From: Dactylonectria macrodidyma
Taxonomy: Eukaryota; Ascomycota; Sordariomycetes; Hypocreales; Nectriaceae
Assembly (NCBI GenBank): GCA_020744425.1
Contig: JAGMUV010000052.1
Coordinates: 62,001-126,000, forward strand
Length of the DNA stretch: 64,000 bases
Reading direction: 5' to 3'
A program made the position numbers and the translations under genes. Positions 52,134 to 62,109 of the stretch are shown here, one piece after another. Each line of letters opens with the position of its first letter. The stretch's first letter is position 1. The notes below the pieces were generated by a model. That model saw only the letters and a program-made list of their open reading frames with translations. It searched no databases and was not told where the DNA came from.

Positions 52134-52714
52134 TTAGCCGCGTTGACCTCGTGACCAAATACGGTTCAAGCCGCCTCGGGCCAATATCTTGTGGCTATTT
52201 TTCGAATGTGGAGTTTTGTTGTCCCACCCACTAATTGCGGCTCGAATCGCCCCTATCGGGTAGCTGATTCGATTTTGTCGAGTATCTCCTTCACCCTTGG
52301 ACCCAGAAGCTATCCGATTTGCGGGCTCGAACTCGGGCTGAGACTCGGGCTCGGACTCAGGCTCAGTGTCGATGTCGGACTCCAAATCTGCGTAAATACC
52401 TATAGTTAGCATTAGGAGTAATCGAGATGAATTGACTTACCGATCTCACGTTCCAACTTTTCAACCCTAGGTTCCAAACTTTCCTTTAGCTCGTTGATCT
52501 CGTTCATTTGGTCGATTTGCTCCCGCTCCAAATGATCCACCCTAGCTTCCAGATTTGCCTTTAGTTCCTTGAGTTCGTTCATCAATTTGTTATTTAGCTC
52601 CTGCATCTCGTCCAACTCTTTCTTTCTACGCGCTCGAAACCTGCGTTGTTGTGCCGCATTATAGCCTCGCCTTCGCTGCTCGCTCAATGCGTAATCATCC
52701 TTTTGCAAAGACAT
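52134..52714 (-). CDS. Small bZIP-like coiled-coil protein
   Basis: Exon 1 (52714-52441) and exon 2 (52399-52134) join across a 41-bp intron (GTAAGT...CTATAG) in frame to give 179 residues. Residues 15-35 form a basic region, YNAAQQRRFRARRK, which fits the bZIP N-x7-R signature. A long heptad coiled coil (about 33-92) follows, then an acidic Glu/Ser/Pro run. It could be a DNA-binding dimer in the nucleus. Repeat X lies just upstream and may be its promoter. It stands among transposon fragments; whether it belongs to one is unknown. Confidence 0.5.
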
Positions 52715-52795
52715 GTTGAGGACTGTGGACTGGACAGTTTCCGGACCACACTGTCGTGTCTGCCCGAGTGTCTTATACGAGATTGGTCAAAAAAA

Positions 52796-52954
52796 GGCGG
52801 GGTTGGTAGGATCAAGAGCAAATTGCTGGCCCGAGCTTGGTTTGGCTCTAGCGTCGTCGTGCCCCGTACTCCGGTGTAGAGCAATCTCCGATAGCCCTGC
52901 AAGGCGCTAGGCAAGGGAGCATGCACTAAAAAATCGGTTGCAGATAGGGAAGAA
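52796..52954 (-). repeat. Dispersed repeat X, copy 2
   Basis: Reverse-complement match of 10807-10940, located directly upstream of the bZIP-like gene. Confidence 0.7.
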
Positions 52955-53270
52955 ACGAAAGGGGCCGAAAGCCAGCCAAGCCCAAATACGTCAGACCGTG
53001 ATGGTATCCTCATTTCCAGAACTACATTCCCTCATGGGGGACCTCGGTTGACACGGGAGGATGCCTTTCTAGAATAATTATCGTCATACAAGAGAACAAC
53101 GAGGGTGTTTCTATTTTCTGGTTCTCTTTGATGTGTGGCTGTAGATTTCAAGTGTTAAACCAAAACATTTGAGTTGAGTCAGGTCTCACATACTGTACTT
53201 ATCGCGTCCTCTTGAATTATATCTCGCTGAGAGAGAAGAATCTTCCTATGAATTAAGGCTGAGAAATCTA
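52955..53270. other. No supported gene
   Basis: This lies between repeat X and the end of unknown gene copy B. I see no domain or repeat. Confidence 0.3.
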
Positions 53271-54798
53271 CTATTCTAGGGTCAATCGAGCAAGACACCT
53301 ATCGAGAAATAGTACTAAATTTCGTGCACGAGTCGCCTTGCTTGGCTCAGGAGCTGGCACCATCGCCTGAGGAGATCCTTCATTAGGCTCATCATCCCAA
53401 AGAAATGCTTCCATGCAAATATCTTCATTCAGGTATTGCACGTTAATTGTGTCTTCTGCCTGAAATGGGTCATGCTGATCAATCTCTGCCCCTGAATTCG
53501 AAGTGCCGGAGGGATATACAGGCATTGTCAGAGGCCAAAAGCCATAAAAAGGGTCTATGGGGCCCTAACTGCAGAAATCCACCGTCACACAGTGGCGGCC
53601 GCACCTAACAGCCACAAGGTCGCAGCTACGCCGCAGGTTTTCCACAGCTAGGTTTCAGCTAGCCAGTGGCTGAGGGAGTTATGGAACACGGGCTAAGCGC
53701 AACCGGCCGGATCCGAGAGCTCCGACCGGGTTACGAGAGACCCGGCCGGGCCGGAGTCTCAGGATTAAGAAGACCAATCAAACTAGCTAGACCTAAGCAG
53801 CTAAGCTACAGCTAGCTAGCTAGGGTATGGGAAGGAGGGATACTAGACCTAGCTATAAGAAGAGCTACTAGAGGAAGAAGGCAAAAAGGGGTCAGAGATC
53901 AATACAGTCACCAGCATCATTCCTACTAGCTAGCTGCTATCTCGCAGCGTGTCTGCCCTCTTCACTCCCTTGTGTGTAACCAGCCCTGACAGGCATCTCC
54001 TCCTGCAGGCTACAAATGCCATTCTCTACATAATCGCCATTGGTCTCATTCCATAGGAATAACGGCTCGTCTTTTCTCATATTGGGTGGATCAGACTCGT
54101 CGATGGTGTCTGGCACTGACCCATTTCGCGTATTGGTTGGATTAGATTCGTCGATAGTATCGAGCGCTGATCCGAGTTGATGACTTTCCGTAGGAGAACT
54201 GCCTGTGGGTGATGTTTGGCCAACCTCTGCCGTGTCCTCTCTGACAATGATTTGATTGGAATTTGGCAGTTCTGACTGCTCTCGCCGTGCATTTCGCGTT
54301 GAACGTCTCTGTCGTCTTGGATGTGCTTGGGGCTCACGTAGATAGTTTTGGAACTAGTATTTCGTCAGTAATTGCATGTTTAACGTGTGTGATAACGCGT
54401 ACCAGAAGATTAAAATCCGGAATTGTTTCGCCATCAGGGATATGGCCTCCGACGCTGAAATCACCGGCTATAGGGTCAAAAAAGAACAATGCAGTGAGTA
54501 TCTTGGCCTTTTGCCCCAATTGTTTGACCTTCCGTAATCCACTCTGGCCACTCTTTCTGACCTTCGTTTTCTCTTTCTGTGTATGTTGGCGCATATCTCC
54601 CTGAATACCCAAGCTAAGAGCTTGATAAAATGGACCTGGGAGCATCAAAATACCGTCGCCTAGTAGCTTTATCACCACATTATGGCTGAGCTTCCTGATA
54701 CCCCAACATCCATTTTTGACCTTTGATAAAACTTGACATTTGACAAAACTGGGATTTTGGTAAAGCTGGACGTTTGGCAAAACTGGACATGAGACCAA
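53271..54798 (-). pseudogene. Unknown gene copy B (fullest copy, split by solo LTR)
   Basis: Exon 1 (about 54798-54403) reads NGCWGIRKLSHNVVIKLLGDG...GPFYQALSLG...KILTALFFFDPIAGDFSVGG, then a 49-bp intron (54354-54402). Exon 2 continues to 53992, is interrupted by the solo LTR, and resumes in the same frame at 53525 to the stop at 53271. Exon 1 merges upstream with the 19-bp array, so the true start is unclear. The C-terminal half is acidic with IDES repeats and a Pro/Ala-Lys/Arg end (MVPAPEPSKATRAR). There is no recognised domain. Three copies suggest spread with mobile DNA. Confidence 0.6.
53526..53991 (+). mobile_element. Solo LTR, copy 3 (466 bp)
   Basis: Same family as 14375-14841, with TGTCAG...CTGACA ends and a perfect 5-bp duplication GGCAT (53521-53525 and 53992-53996). 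It interrupts unknown gene copy B between EEEMP and the following VYPSGT-like codons without changing the frame on excision. Confidence 0.92.
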
Positions 54799-55205
54799 AA
54801 CTGGATATTTGACTAAAACAGGGATGTTTGACTAAAAGAGGGATGCTTGACCAAAACTGGATGTTTGACTAAAACCAGGATCTTTGACTAAAACCAGGAT
54901 CTTTGACTAAAACAGGGATCTTTGACTAAAACCAGGATCTTTGACTAAAACAGGGGTATTTGACTAAAACAGGGATGTTTGACTAAAACCAGGATCTTTG
55001 ACTAAAACCGGGATCTTTGACTAAAACCAGGATCTTTGACTAAAACAGGGATCTTTGACTAAAACAGGGATCTTTGACTAAAACAGGGATCTTTGACTAA
55101 AACAGGGGTCTTTGACTAAAACCGGGATCTTTGACTAAAACCAGGATCTTTGACTAAAACAGGGGTCTTTGACTAAAACCAGGATCTTTGACTAAAACTG
55201 GAACT
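54725..55205 (-). repeat. 19-bp minisatellite array B
   Basis: About 25 units of TTTGACTAAAACAGGGATC and the variant TTTGACTAAAACCAGGATC lie in reverse orientation relative to array A. Units at the end near the unknown gene are degenerate and are translated into the apparent N-terminus of that ORF. Confidence 0.92.
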
Positions 55206-55499
55206 TTGACAAGATGGCCCTCCAGCGAGGCGACTAGATCGCCAGTTTTATGGTTCTTTGGAATCCCTGCGCGATGTGCAGGGGGGCTTTTGCTGTCTGG
55301 AGGTCCCGGCGCCGGCCTGTTCTAAGCCGCCTCGTCATTTCCTAGGAATGCGTAAGGGTCGCTAGTGTAGGTTATCGACTTCCTCGTTCGTCTGGCCCGT
55401 CTGTATCTTGTCTCTTGTATCAGCGGCTCGTCCTCTTCGTCGTCGAATGGCCCAAAGTCCGGGTGGAGAAGAGCAACAGTACTCCAGGGCATGCAGTGT
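55206..55499. other. Possible C-terminal coding scrap (minus)
   Basis: On the minus strand about 55325-55460 reads HPDFGPFDDEEDEPL followed by RYRRARRTRKSITYTSDPY and a stop. This acidic-basic tail could be the end of a lost gene. The family is not recognised. Confidence 0.25.
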
Positions 55500-56207
55500 G
55501 TCCATCAACCAAGTAAAGCAAAATTTGGACCCTCTACTTGACTTGGTTGGTGGGACCCCCTTGCTTTACTTGGTTTACTCGGTAGAGAGGCTTGCTTTGC
55601 TTGGTTGGTTGACGTTACTCGACTATTTTCCATTCCTTATGTGGCTCCGGTGGTAGATCTATGCTAACATACCGCTTCGAAGCAGGTGCTTTTGGCATTC
55701 AATCGCTGCTACAGTGTCCGAATTAAGCCGATTTCGTTCATCTGTGATGACCTTCTTTGTCTGTGAGAAAACGCGTTCACACTCGGCGCTCATTGCTGGG
55801 CAACTGAACAAGTCAAACGCCATCTTGGACAGGATGGGGTAGTCAGATGTATGGCGAACCCACCACTCCAGAGGATCCTCAACATCCAGATCAGCCTTAT
55901 TAGTCCTGGCCATAAACTCATCCAGCTCAGATGTCAGTTTTGTCCGCTTCCCTCGAGTGGCTGACGCCGCAATGGCAGCAAGCCTCTGACGACGCTTACG
56001 AGCTTGCTGGAGTGGATCAAGCCTCGCCCCGTTATCAGCAACAGCCTCCTCTACTCGAAGAACAGTGCACGCACGCGGGGCGGGTCGGCCTAGGCACTTC
56101 GTACAGTAGTTGAGCAATTCCCGGCAAGTGATCGTCCTCCTCGCGACGGGACAAGCCAGCTGGGTTGGGGGGAAATCGGACGATGCCATTGACAGCGCCG
56201 ACAGCAC
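55500..56207 (-). pseudogene. hAT transposase C-terminus, copy 1
   Basis: The frame 56207-55659 ends with DVEDPLEWWVRHTSDYPIL, SCPAMSAECERVFSQTKK and ERNRLNSDTVAAIECQKHL, the hAT dimerisation domain with its natural stop. The Arg/Ala-rich upstream part may belong to another element. The 3' flank to about 55500 has CAACCAAGTAAAGC and an inverted GCTTTGCTTGGTTGG, a likely terminal region. The catalytic core is missing. Confidence 0.8.
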
Positions 56208-56282
56208 AGTGCGAGCCCGGCCCCCCCTTCGGATGCCGTTTTGTCAGCGAACGGCACCCCGGTCCTTCCGTGTCTATGGAGG

Positions 56283-58510
56283 CCTATCCCACGAGTGCTC
56301 ACAAGACAACACCTCGGTAGCTTTTGAGGGGTCAGGCCAATTAAAATGCCGCAAATTAAAGGTACATCTTATTACGCCTTTTTTCTATTGTGATAGATGT
56401 ACCAACAGTAGTCATTGTTACATAACGCGACTTGGCACACACTACACCAATATCTCGTCCCTACCCGGATCTTGTTAGCATCACCCGGCCCCAACGGCTT
56501 CCTCCTTTTCTGACCTTTTGACCTCACTTGACCTTGCCGAAAGCCCTGACAGCATACGCAATCCACAGGGTTCTTCCGACGGACAAGATTATGCTCAATT
56601 GGCCGTGTTTCGGTGCCCTCATCGTCCAATTCCTCCCCTGCGCGATATCTCTTCCTTGACTGACTTTCATGACCGTATGTGTTGAATAATGCATTATAAA
56701 TGCACTCTCGCCATTCCCTATGATTCGTATATCGCTTCCAACGTGGCTGCCCGTAACGCTGAAGAAGATAACTGTTAACAAGGGCCACATCTAGGAGGAA
56801 GGTCCAGCAAAGTGCCTGCCAAGCACCGCGGCGTAGGGGATGCCTATACTCATAATATGACCTCAACTGATCACCACGGTCAACATGATTCATTTCTTCG
56901 TTATAAGCAGCAGCGACCGTCGGGATTTGAACTATCTTGACAGCTTCGTCACCAAAGAATTGGCGTATTGGCTTGGCCTCGGGCTTGCGTGACGACGGCT
57001 TCCTCCTTTGGCGTTCAACTCGCTCATCGTCGGCGCCAGTGAACACGGTTGTCATAAATAACACAAGCTTGTTGTCTTTCCAAGCGATATGGCTGACCTA
57101 GGGATATAGAATGACGACAGATTAGTAGGGATTTTCAAAGTAAAAGTGTCAGAAATTGGTACCTTATTGTCAGGGGTCGGTATCGCCTTGACCTTGTTAA
57201 ATTCGTAGCTTCTCTTGACCTTGCCGTCATTGCCCTTATCCTCTGCCAATTCCTTGTAGATGCCGCTGTTCTTGCGGGCCGTGCCTGTGGCTCCGTGGCC
57301 GTGATTCCGAAGACTGCGGAGGAGACCTGATGACGAGAAGAGGTTATCGATGAAGACATGATATGTCGCTTTTGGCAGTAGATTTGCTAGGGCAATGACG
57401 ACGGCTTGGGTCGGGTTCAAGGCAATGGGCTTCTCTTCCCTGGCTAGCTCTTTCCCTGCGGCCTTGGAAGCGCCCCGGCCCTGAGAACGTGTGGATGACT
57501 TCTTCGGTGGAAGCTCGATGCCAACGGGGCCATAAGTCGCATCTCTGATGTGCCAAAGCCAGCGAAGAAAGAAGCCCTGTTGGGCGATAACCCAGATCTT
57601 GAATCCCACTGGTTCTGGCTTGCCCTTGACCGTTGTTTTGGCGTCACATTTCCCCGTATAACCAACCATGCACTCATCCACGGCAAGGTGAGACCCAGCA
57701 GTTAAAAGCTCGGCTGAGACTGCTTGTATGTGGTTAGACCACTCTTCAATGCCTTGGAACACCTCTGGTAGGTGTTCCTCATCGGTCTCATCGATCTTGG
57801 TGTGGTCAAAAGGGCGGAGATGACGGTGGATGAGCTGAAACTTCCAGTAGGGCATGAACTTGATAAATGAGTGTTCTGCGCCTTGTGAACCGGGCTGAGG
57901 GGAACTCCAATAGGTCTTCAACGTCTTTTCTATGTGTATTCCCATATAAATCAGTATTGCAATAAACAGGTAGATCTCTGAGGCATAGGTTCCTTCCCAA
58001 GTTCGCAGACGTGATGTTCGACCCATCGGCTTTTTCCAGCTATCCACCCACTCGTTGGCTTTGAGCCACGAGATCCAGATCTTGGTGTAATGTACCCATT
58101 TCTCAACAAGGGAAATAGGTAGGAAAAGCTGGAATAGCTCGAGAGGCGTTGGAGGCAGCGTATCGATGTGAAATTCGCGCCTTGGAACGTTGAAAGGTTC
58201 AAATTGCGTGCCTCGGTCTTGGGCAGCCGGGAAAACAACTATGCAGGTGGGGTCATTTGGCCACAGCCGATGACTGTGCTTTGCCTTAATAAAGCTCTTG
58301 TCATCATAGGCATTGAGAGCCTGCGCACCCTCGGGAATCAATTGAGTACTCATTGATGAGATTGAAATGCTTCAGGGGTCTTCCAGTGGTGTTTTGGGGG
58401 GGTTAAAATGACGGATCAAACTTCCGGTACCCCGCTCGTACTCTCGTCATCGCTGGGGTCATGTGGGGCTAAGTACGGAGGTGTTGTCTTGTGAGCACTC
58501 GTGGGATAGG
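56283..58510 (-). mobile_element. piggyBac-like element 1 with perfect 33-bp TIRs
   Basis: The ends 56283-56315 and 58478-58510 are perfect inverted repeats starting CCTATCCCACGAG. The 2,228-bp element contains one two-exon transposase gene on the minus strand. No TTAA or other target duplication is visible. Everything needed for mobility looks preserved. Confidence 0.9.
56372..58353 (-). CDS. piggyBac-like transposase 1
   Basis: Exon 1 (58353-57163) and exon 2 (57097-56372) join across a 65-bp intron (GTACCA...CCCTAG) to give about 638 residues. The catalytic triad is AVDECMVGY (D226), YHVFIDNLFSS (D336) and NHVDRGDQ (about D470), within a DDE_Tnp_1_7 domain. The Cys-rich C-terminus reads CVCCQGF...YWCSVCQVALCNNDYCWYIYH. 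ATG 58353 is the first in frame. It should excise and insert the surrounding element. The same intron position occurs in transposase 2. Confidence 0.93.
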
Positions 58511-59896
58511 GCACACTGTTGGCATTTCGATACCCCGCGTCATGGTGAAGCAGGTACTACGGACCAGCTGCGGACTCGCTCGGAGCGCTTCTGAGTCCCT
58601 CCCAGCAGGCCGCTTTCCAGGACTGTGACGATGCACCCTCATGCGGATAACCACCCAGCGCCCTAATCTGCATGACGCAATATCTGGAAGTCGGTCTGCA
58701 CAAGCCTGTTCATCTTTTTATTAACAACCTTGAGCGAGTGACTCAGCGCTTTAATCAGGCGATTTTTATTTGCGGTTATTGCAATCCAAATCCTGCAACC
58801 ACTAGGATTGCCCAACTTCCACGGGCTTCGGAATATGCATACTACGCCATTCTCAAGGCCTGAAGCTTTTGCTTCTTGATGGAGTCAAGTTAAACTCGGA
58901 GAAATTCAGACTTTTGACTCCTCCATTTTGGTAGCAGCTATTTCCTGTGTGCGAGCAAAACGCGATAAGCCAGCAGTGGACAAGTGCGGTGTCGACGTTG
59001 GCTACCCGAGAGGCTGGCCACAGACTATGGCGGGAATGCCATTTCGTAAACTTTAAATGAACGAGCGAGCGAGATAGTGACCCGTAACAGCTCTTTGTAA
59101 CGGGTCAGGACCCTGTTGCTGTGGCTACGCCAGCAGCACAAAGTGGGGGGAGGCACAAAACCCTGAGCCGGCAGAATAACTGCAGTCTTTCTTTCTTCTT
59201 TCCCTTCTTCTCTCCTCATCTTGAAAGTAAACAGCATAGGGACTAGTCAGTTAAATCAACCCGCTAGAAGCCTTTCACACTCTTGCCTGGCAGCAATAGG
59301 GTGTTATTTACATATTAGGGGCCTTAGGATTTGAAATATTTGTGTATTGAAATATGTTTGTCTGAGAATTTCATCAATTTGACGGATACTATTACTAACA
59401 TTTTTAGCCACATGTATTTAATTATCTATCATACAGCGGTTATATACCCGACCAGTTCTAGCGATCCTCATCTGCCATGACAAAAGGTTACATTGTTATG
59501 TACAGAACTATAAAGGCAGCACCTGACAGTCTACAAAGGAACGCACTCGCTCTAAGCGGGCAACATCAACCGCCCTCGTGAGCTTGGAGACTAGAACCTC
59601 AACAACTCTGCAGCGGAGGACTCAGAGGCAGGTTGCCTCTGTAGAATACAGTGGTCTAGCTTTGCTTGGAAGATTTAGTACGTGAATTCGATCCCGATAA
59701 TGCCTGAATGTGCTGAACTGCTCCCTGCTGGTCCGCTGCGTCCCTCTCACTGTCGTTGCAGCAGCCCCAGCGCCAAAAATCCAAGAAATTATATAGTGAG
59801 GTACATGGCTCCATGTACTGTGGGGTGGGATGTTCGTCGGCTAGGCCCAATTTGTGTCTTGGGTAGTGCTTTTGGGGGTTTTGCAACAGTGACCCC
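58511..59896. other. Spacer with LRR-like scrap and a dispersed repeat
   Basis: At about 58690-58930 (plus) the text RVTQRFNQAIFICGY and, after a frameshift, LKLLLLDGVKLNSEKF looks like a decayed leucine-rich repeat gene. The minus-strand repeat at about 59025-59279 is listed separately. The rest, including about 59280-59896, shows no supported gene. Confidence 0.35.
59025..59279 (-). mobile_element. LTR-like repeat related to the insertion at 47.05 kb
   Basis: On the minus strand it starts TGTGAAAGGCTTCTAGCG and runs through CTAGTCCCTATGCTGTTTAC, matching the start of 47048-47246. After about 65 bp the two diverge. The left boundary is uncertain and no target duplication is found. Confidence 0.5.
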
Positions 59897-62093
59897 TATC
59901 TCTTCGGCTGCTAAAAACCTCCACTGTGGTCACGACAGGGGTCTCGAGCCAATTAAAATGAGCCAAATGAAAGGTACTTCTTTTTCCTAGTAAATTGGCC
60001 AGTGATAGAAGTCCCAGCAATTTTGGTTGTTACAAATCGCAACATTGCACAACTTACATCCGTACCAAGTCTGCCCGCCGCGCTTCTTCCTCGTATTGCC
60101 TGTTACCTCCACTAAGGGGCTTCTTTTCTGGCCCCTTGACCTAGGCTGCCCCTGTTGAAAGCCCTGACAAGCTAGGCAATCCGATTTTACCCCCCGGTTG
60201 ACATGATTGATGCCCCGATCGCTGTGTTCACTGCATTTTTGGCGGTCTTGAGTATCAAGCTCGACCCCAGTCCGGTAATGCTTCCTGGAATCGCTTTCTT
60301 CAGAATAGAAGTTAAACAAGGCGTTAAAAATGCACTCCCTCCACTCTTGTTGATCTATATACTTTGCCCAATCCGGCTGGCCGTGTAGCTGCAGAAGATA
60401 GGTATTAACTAGGATGACTTCAAAGAGGAAGGTCCACGTAAGAGCCTGCCAAGCGCCGCGGCGAAGGGGGTGGTCATAGCCTAGATATGCCCTTAGTTGA
60501 TCGCCTCGATCAACATGATTCATCTCATCGTTATAGAAAGCTGCCACGGTAGGAATGTTGACTTCCTTCACGGCTTCCTTACCAAAAAAACGCTGTACCG
60601 GCCGTGCTCGTGGATGGTCTGTTGACGGCCTCTTCCTCTTCCGCGAGGTACGCTCATCGCCCTTGAATACGGTTGTCAGGAATAGCACGAGGGCGTTGTC
60701 CTTCCAAGCGATTTGGTTGACCTATAAAGAGAAGAAGAAGACAAGTTAGTAAGAGATTTGCATAGAATCTTATCGTGGCTTCCTACCTGATTGTCAGCAG
60801 TCGTAATGACCTTGACCTCGTTATATTCGTAACCTGATTTTCCGCTATCCTTATCCCTCTTTTTATCTGCCTTGAGCTCCTTGTGGATGCCACAATTAGG
60901 GCGAGCTGTGCCTGTAGCACCGTGGCCGTGTGTGCGAAGGCTGCGGAAGAGATCTGCTGAGGAGAAGAGGTTATCCACGACGACGTGATATGTCTGCTTT
61001 GGCAGCAGATTACATAGGGCAACAACGACGCTCTGAGTCGAGTTCAGGGGGATTATATCGCTGCCTTCTTCCTGCTTCTTGCCGCGCCCTCTCGATGCCC
61101 TCGTCTTCGCGGGTTCAATGCCAACAGCGCCGTACTTAGCGTTCTTAAGGTGCCACAGCCACCTAAGGAAAAAGCCCTTCTGTGCGACGACCCATATCTT
61201 GAAACCTAGCTTCACGGGCTTATTCTTTAACGTAGCCGTCTCTTCTGATTTGCCTGTGTAGCGGATCATGCACTCATCTACAGCGAGATAAGTGCCTGGT
61301 TGAAAAAGCTGGAGTGACACTTGCTGGATAAGGTCAGACCACTCTTCAGCAGCTTGGAAGACCTTAGGAAGAGGCGCAGTCTCGTCAATCTTAGTGTGGT
61401 CAAAGGGACGGAGATAGCGGTGGATGAGCTGAAACTTCGATAGAGGCATGAACTTGAGGATAGAGTGAAGAGCGCCTTGCTTCCCCAGCTTTGGGGTACT
61501 CCAGTGGCTTTCGAACCTTCTTTCCTTATGAATTCCTATGTAAATCAGCATGCCGAACCATATGTATACATCTGCAACAGTGATCCCTTGCCCCCAGCTC
61601 CAAACCCTTGACTTTGGCTTCAGCTCGTCATTCCAGCTGTCAGTTACGCCCTTTGCGATCAAACTAGCGACCCAGCTATTGCTGTAGTGAATCCATTTCT
61701 CAACGAGCCAAATAGGCAGGAAAAGCTGGAATAGCTGCAGCGGCGTATGGGGCAGTTGGTTGATGTGAAGGTCGCGAGCTTCTATGTGGAATGGCTCGAA
61801 GCTATGGCCGCGGGTCGTATCGGCCGGAAAAACCGGCGCCTGGGTGGATTCATTGGGCCCCACTGGATAGCTGTGCTTTTTCTTGATAAAGCTCTTGTCG
61901 TCGAAGGCATTGAGTGCCTGCGCCTCTTCAGGAATTGATTGGGAAGTCATTGTTCTCTTCAAAATGATTTGTATAGTGTTTTGCTAGCAAATGCTTCATA
62001 AGGGGAACTTTGTGTACCCCGCTTGTACTCTCGTCATCGCAGGGTCATGTGGGGCTCGTGACTTCGTGGAGGTTTTCAGCAGCCGAAGAGATA
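59897..62093 (-). mobile_element. piggyBac-like element 2
   Basis: The ends 59897-59924 and 62066-62093 are 28-bp inverted repeats (TATCTCTTCGGCTGCT...) with one mismatch. The internal sequence next to the right end shares GTACCCCGC, CTCTCGTCATCGC and GTCATGTGGGGC with element 1, but the outer TIRs differ, so these are sister families. No TTAA duplication is seen. The right end is about 17 bp from the atf1 start codon. Confidence 0.85.
59987..61950 (-). CDS. piggyBac-like transposase 2
   Basis: Exon 1 (61950-60787) and exon 2 (60721-59987) join across a 65-bp intron (GTAGGA...TTATAG) to give about 632 residues. The start MTSQSIPEEAQALNA aligns with MSTQLIPEGAQALNA of transposase 1. The catalytic aspartates are in AVDECMIRYTG, YHVVVDNLFSS and NHVDRGDQ. 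The Cys-rich end has CLACQGF and YGCKLCNVAICNNQNCWDFYH. It is unbroken and probably active. It is clearly diverged from transposase 1 in sequence while keeping intron position and length. Confidence 0.93.
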
Positions 62094-62109
62094 ATACATC
62101 ATCGTCATC

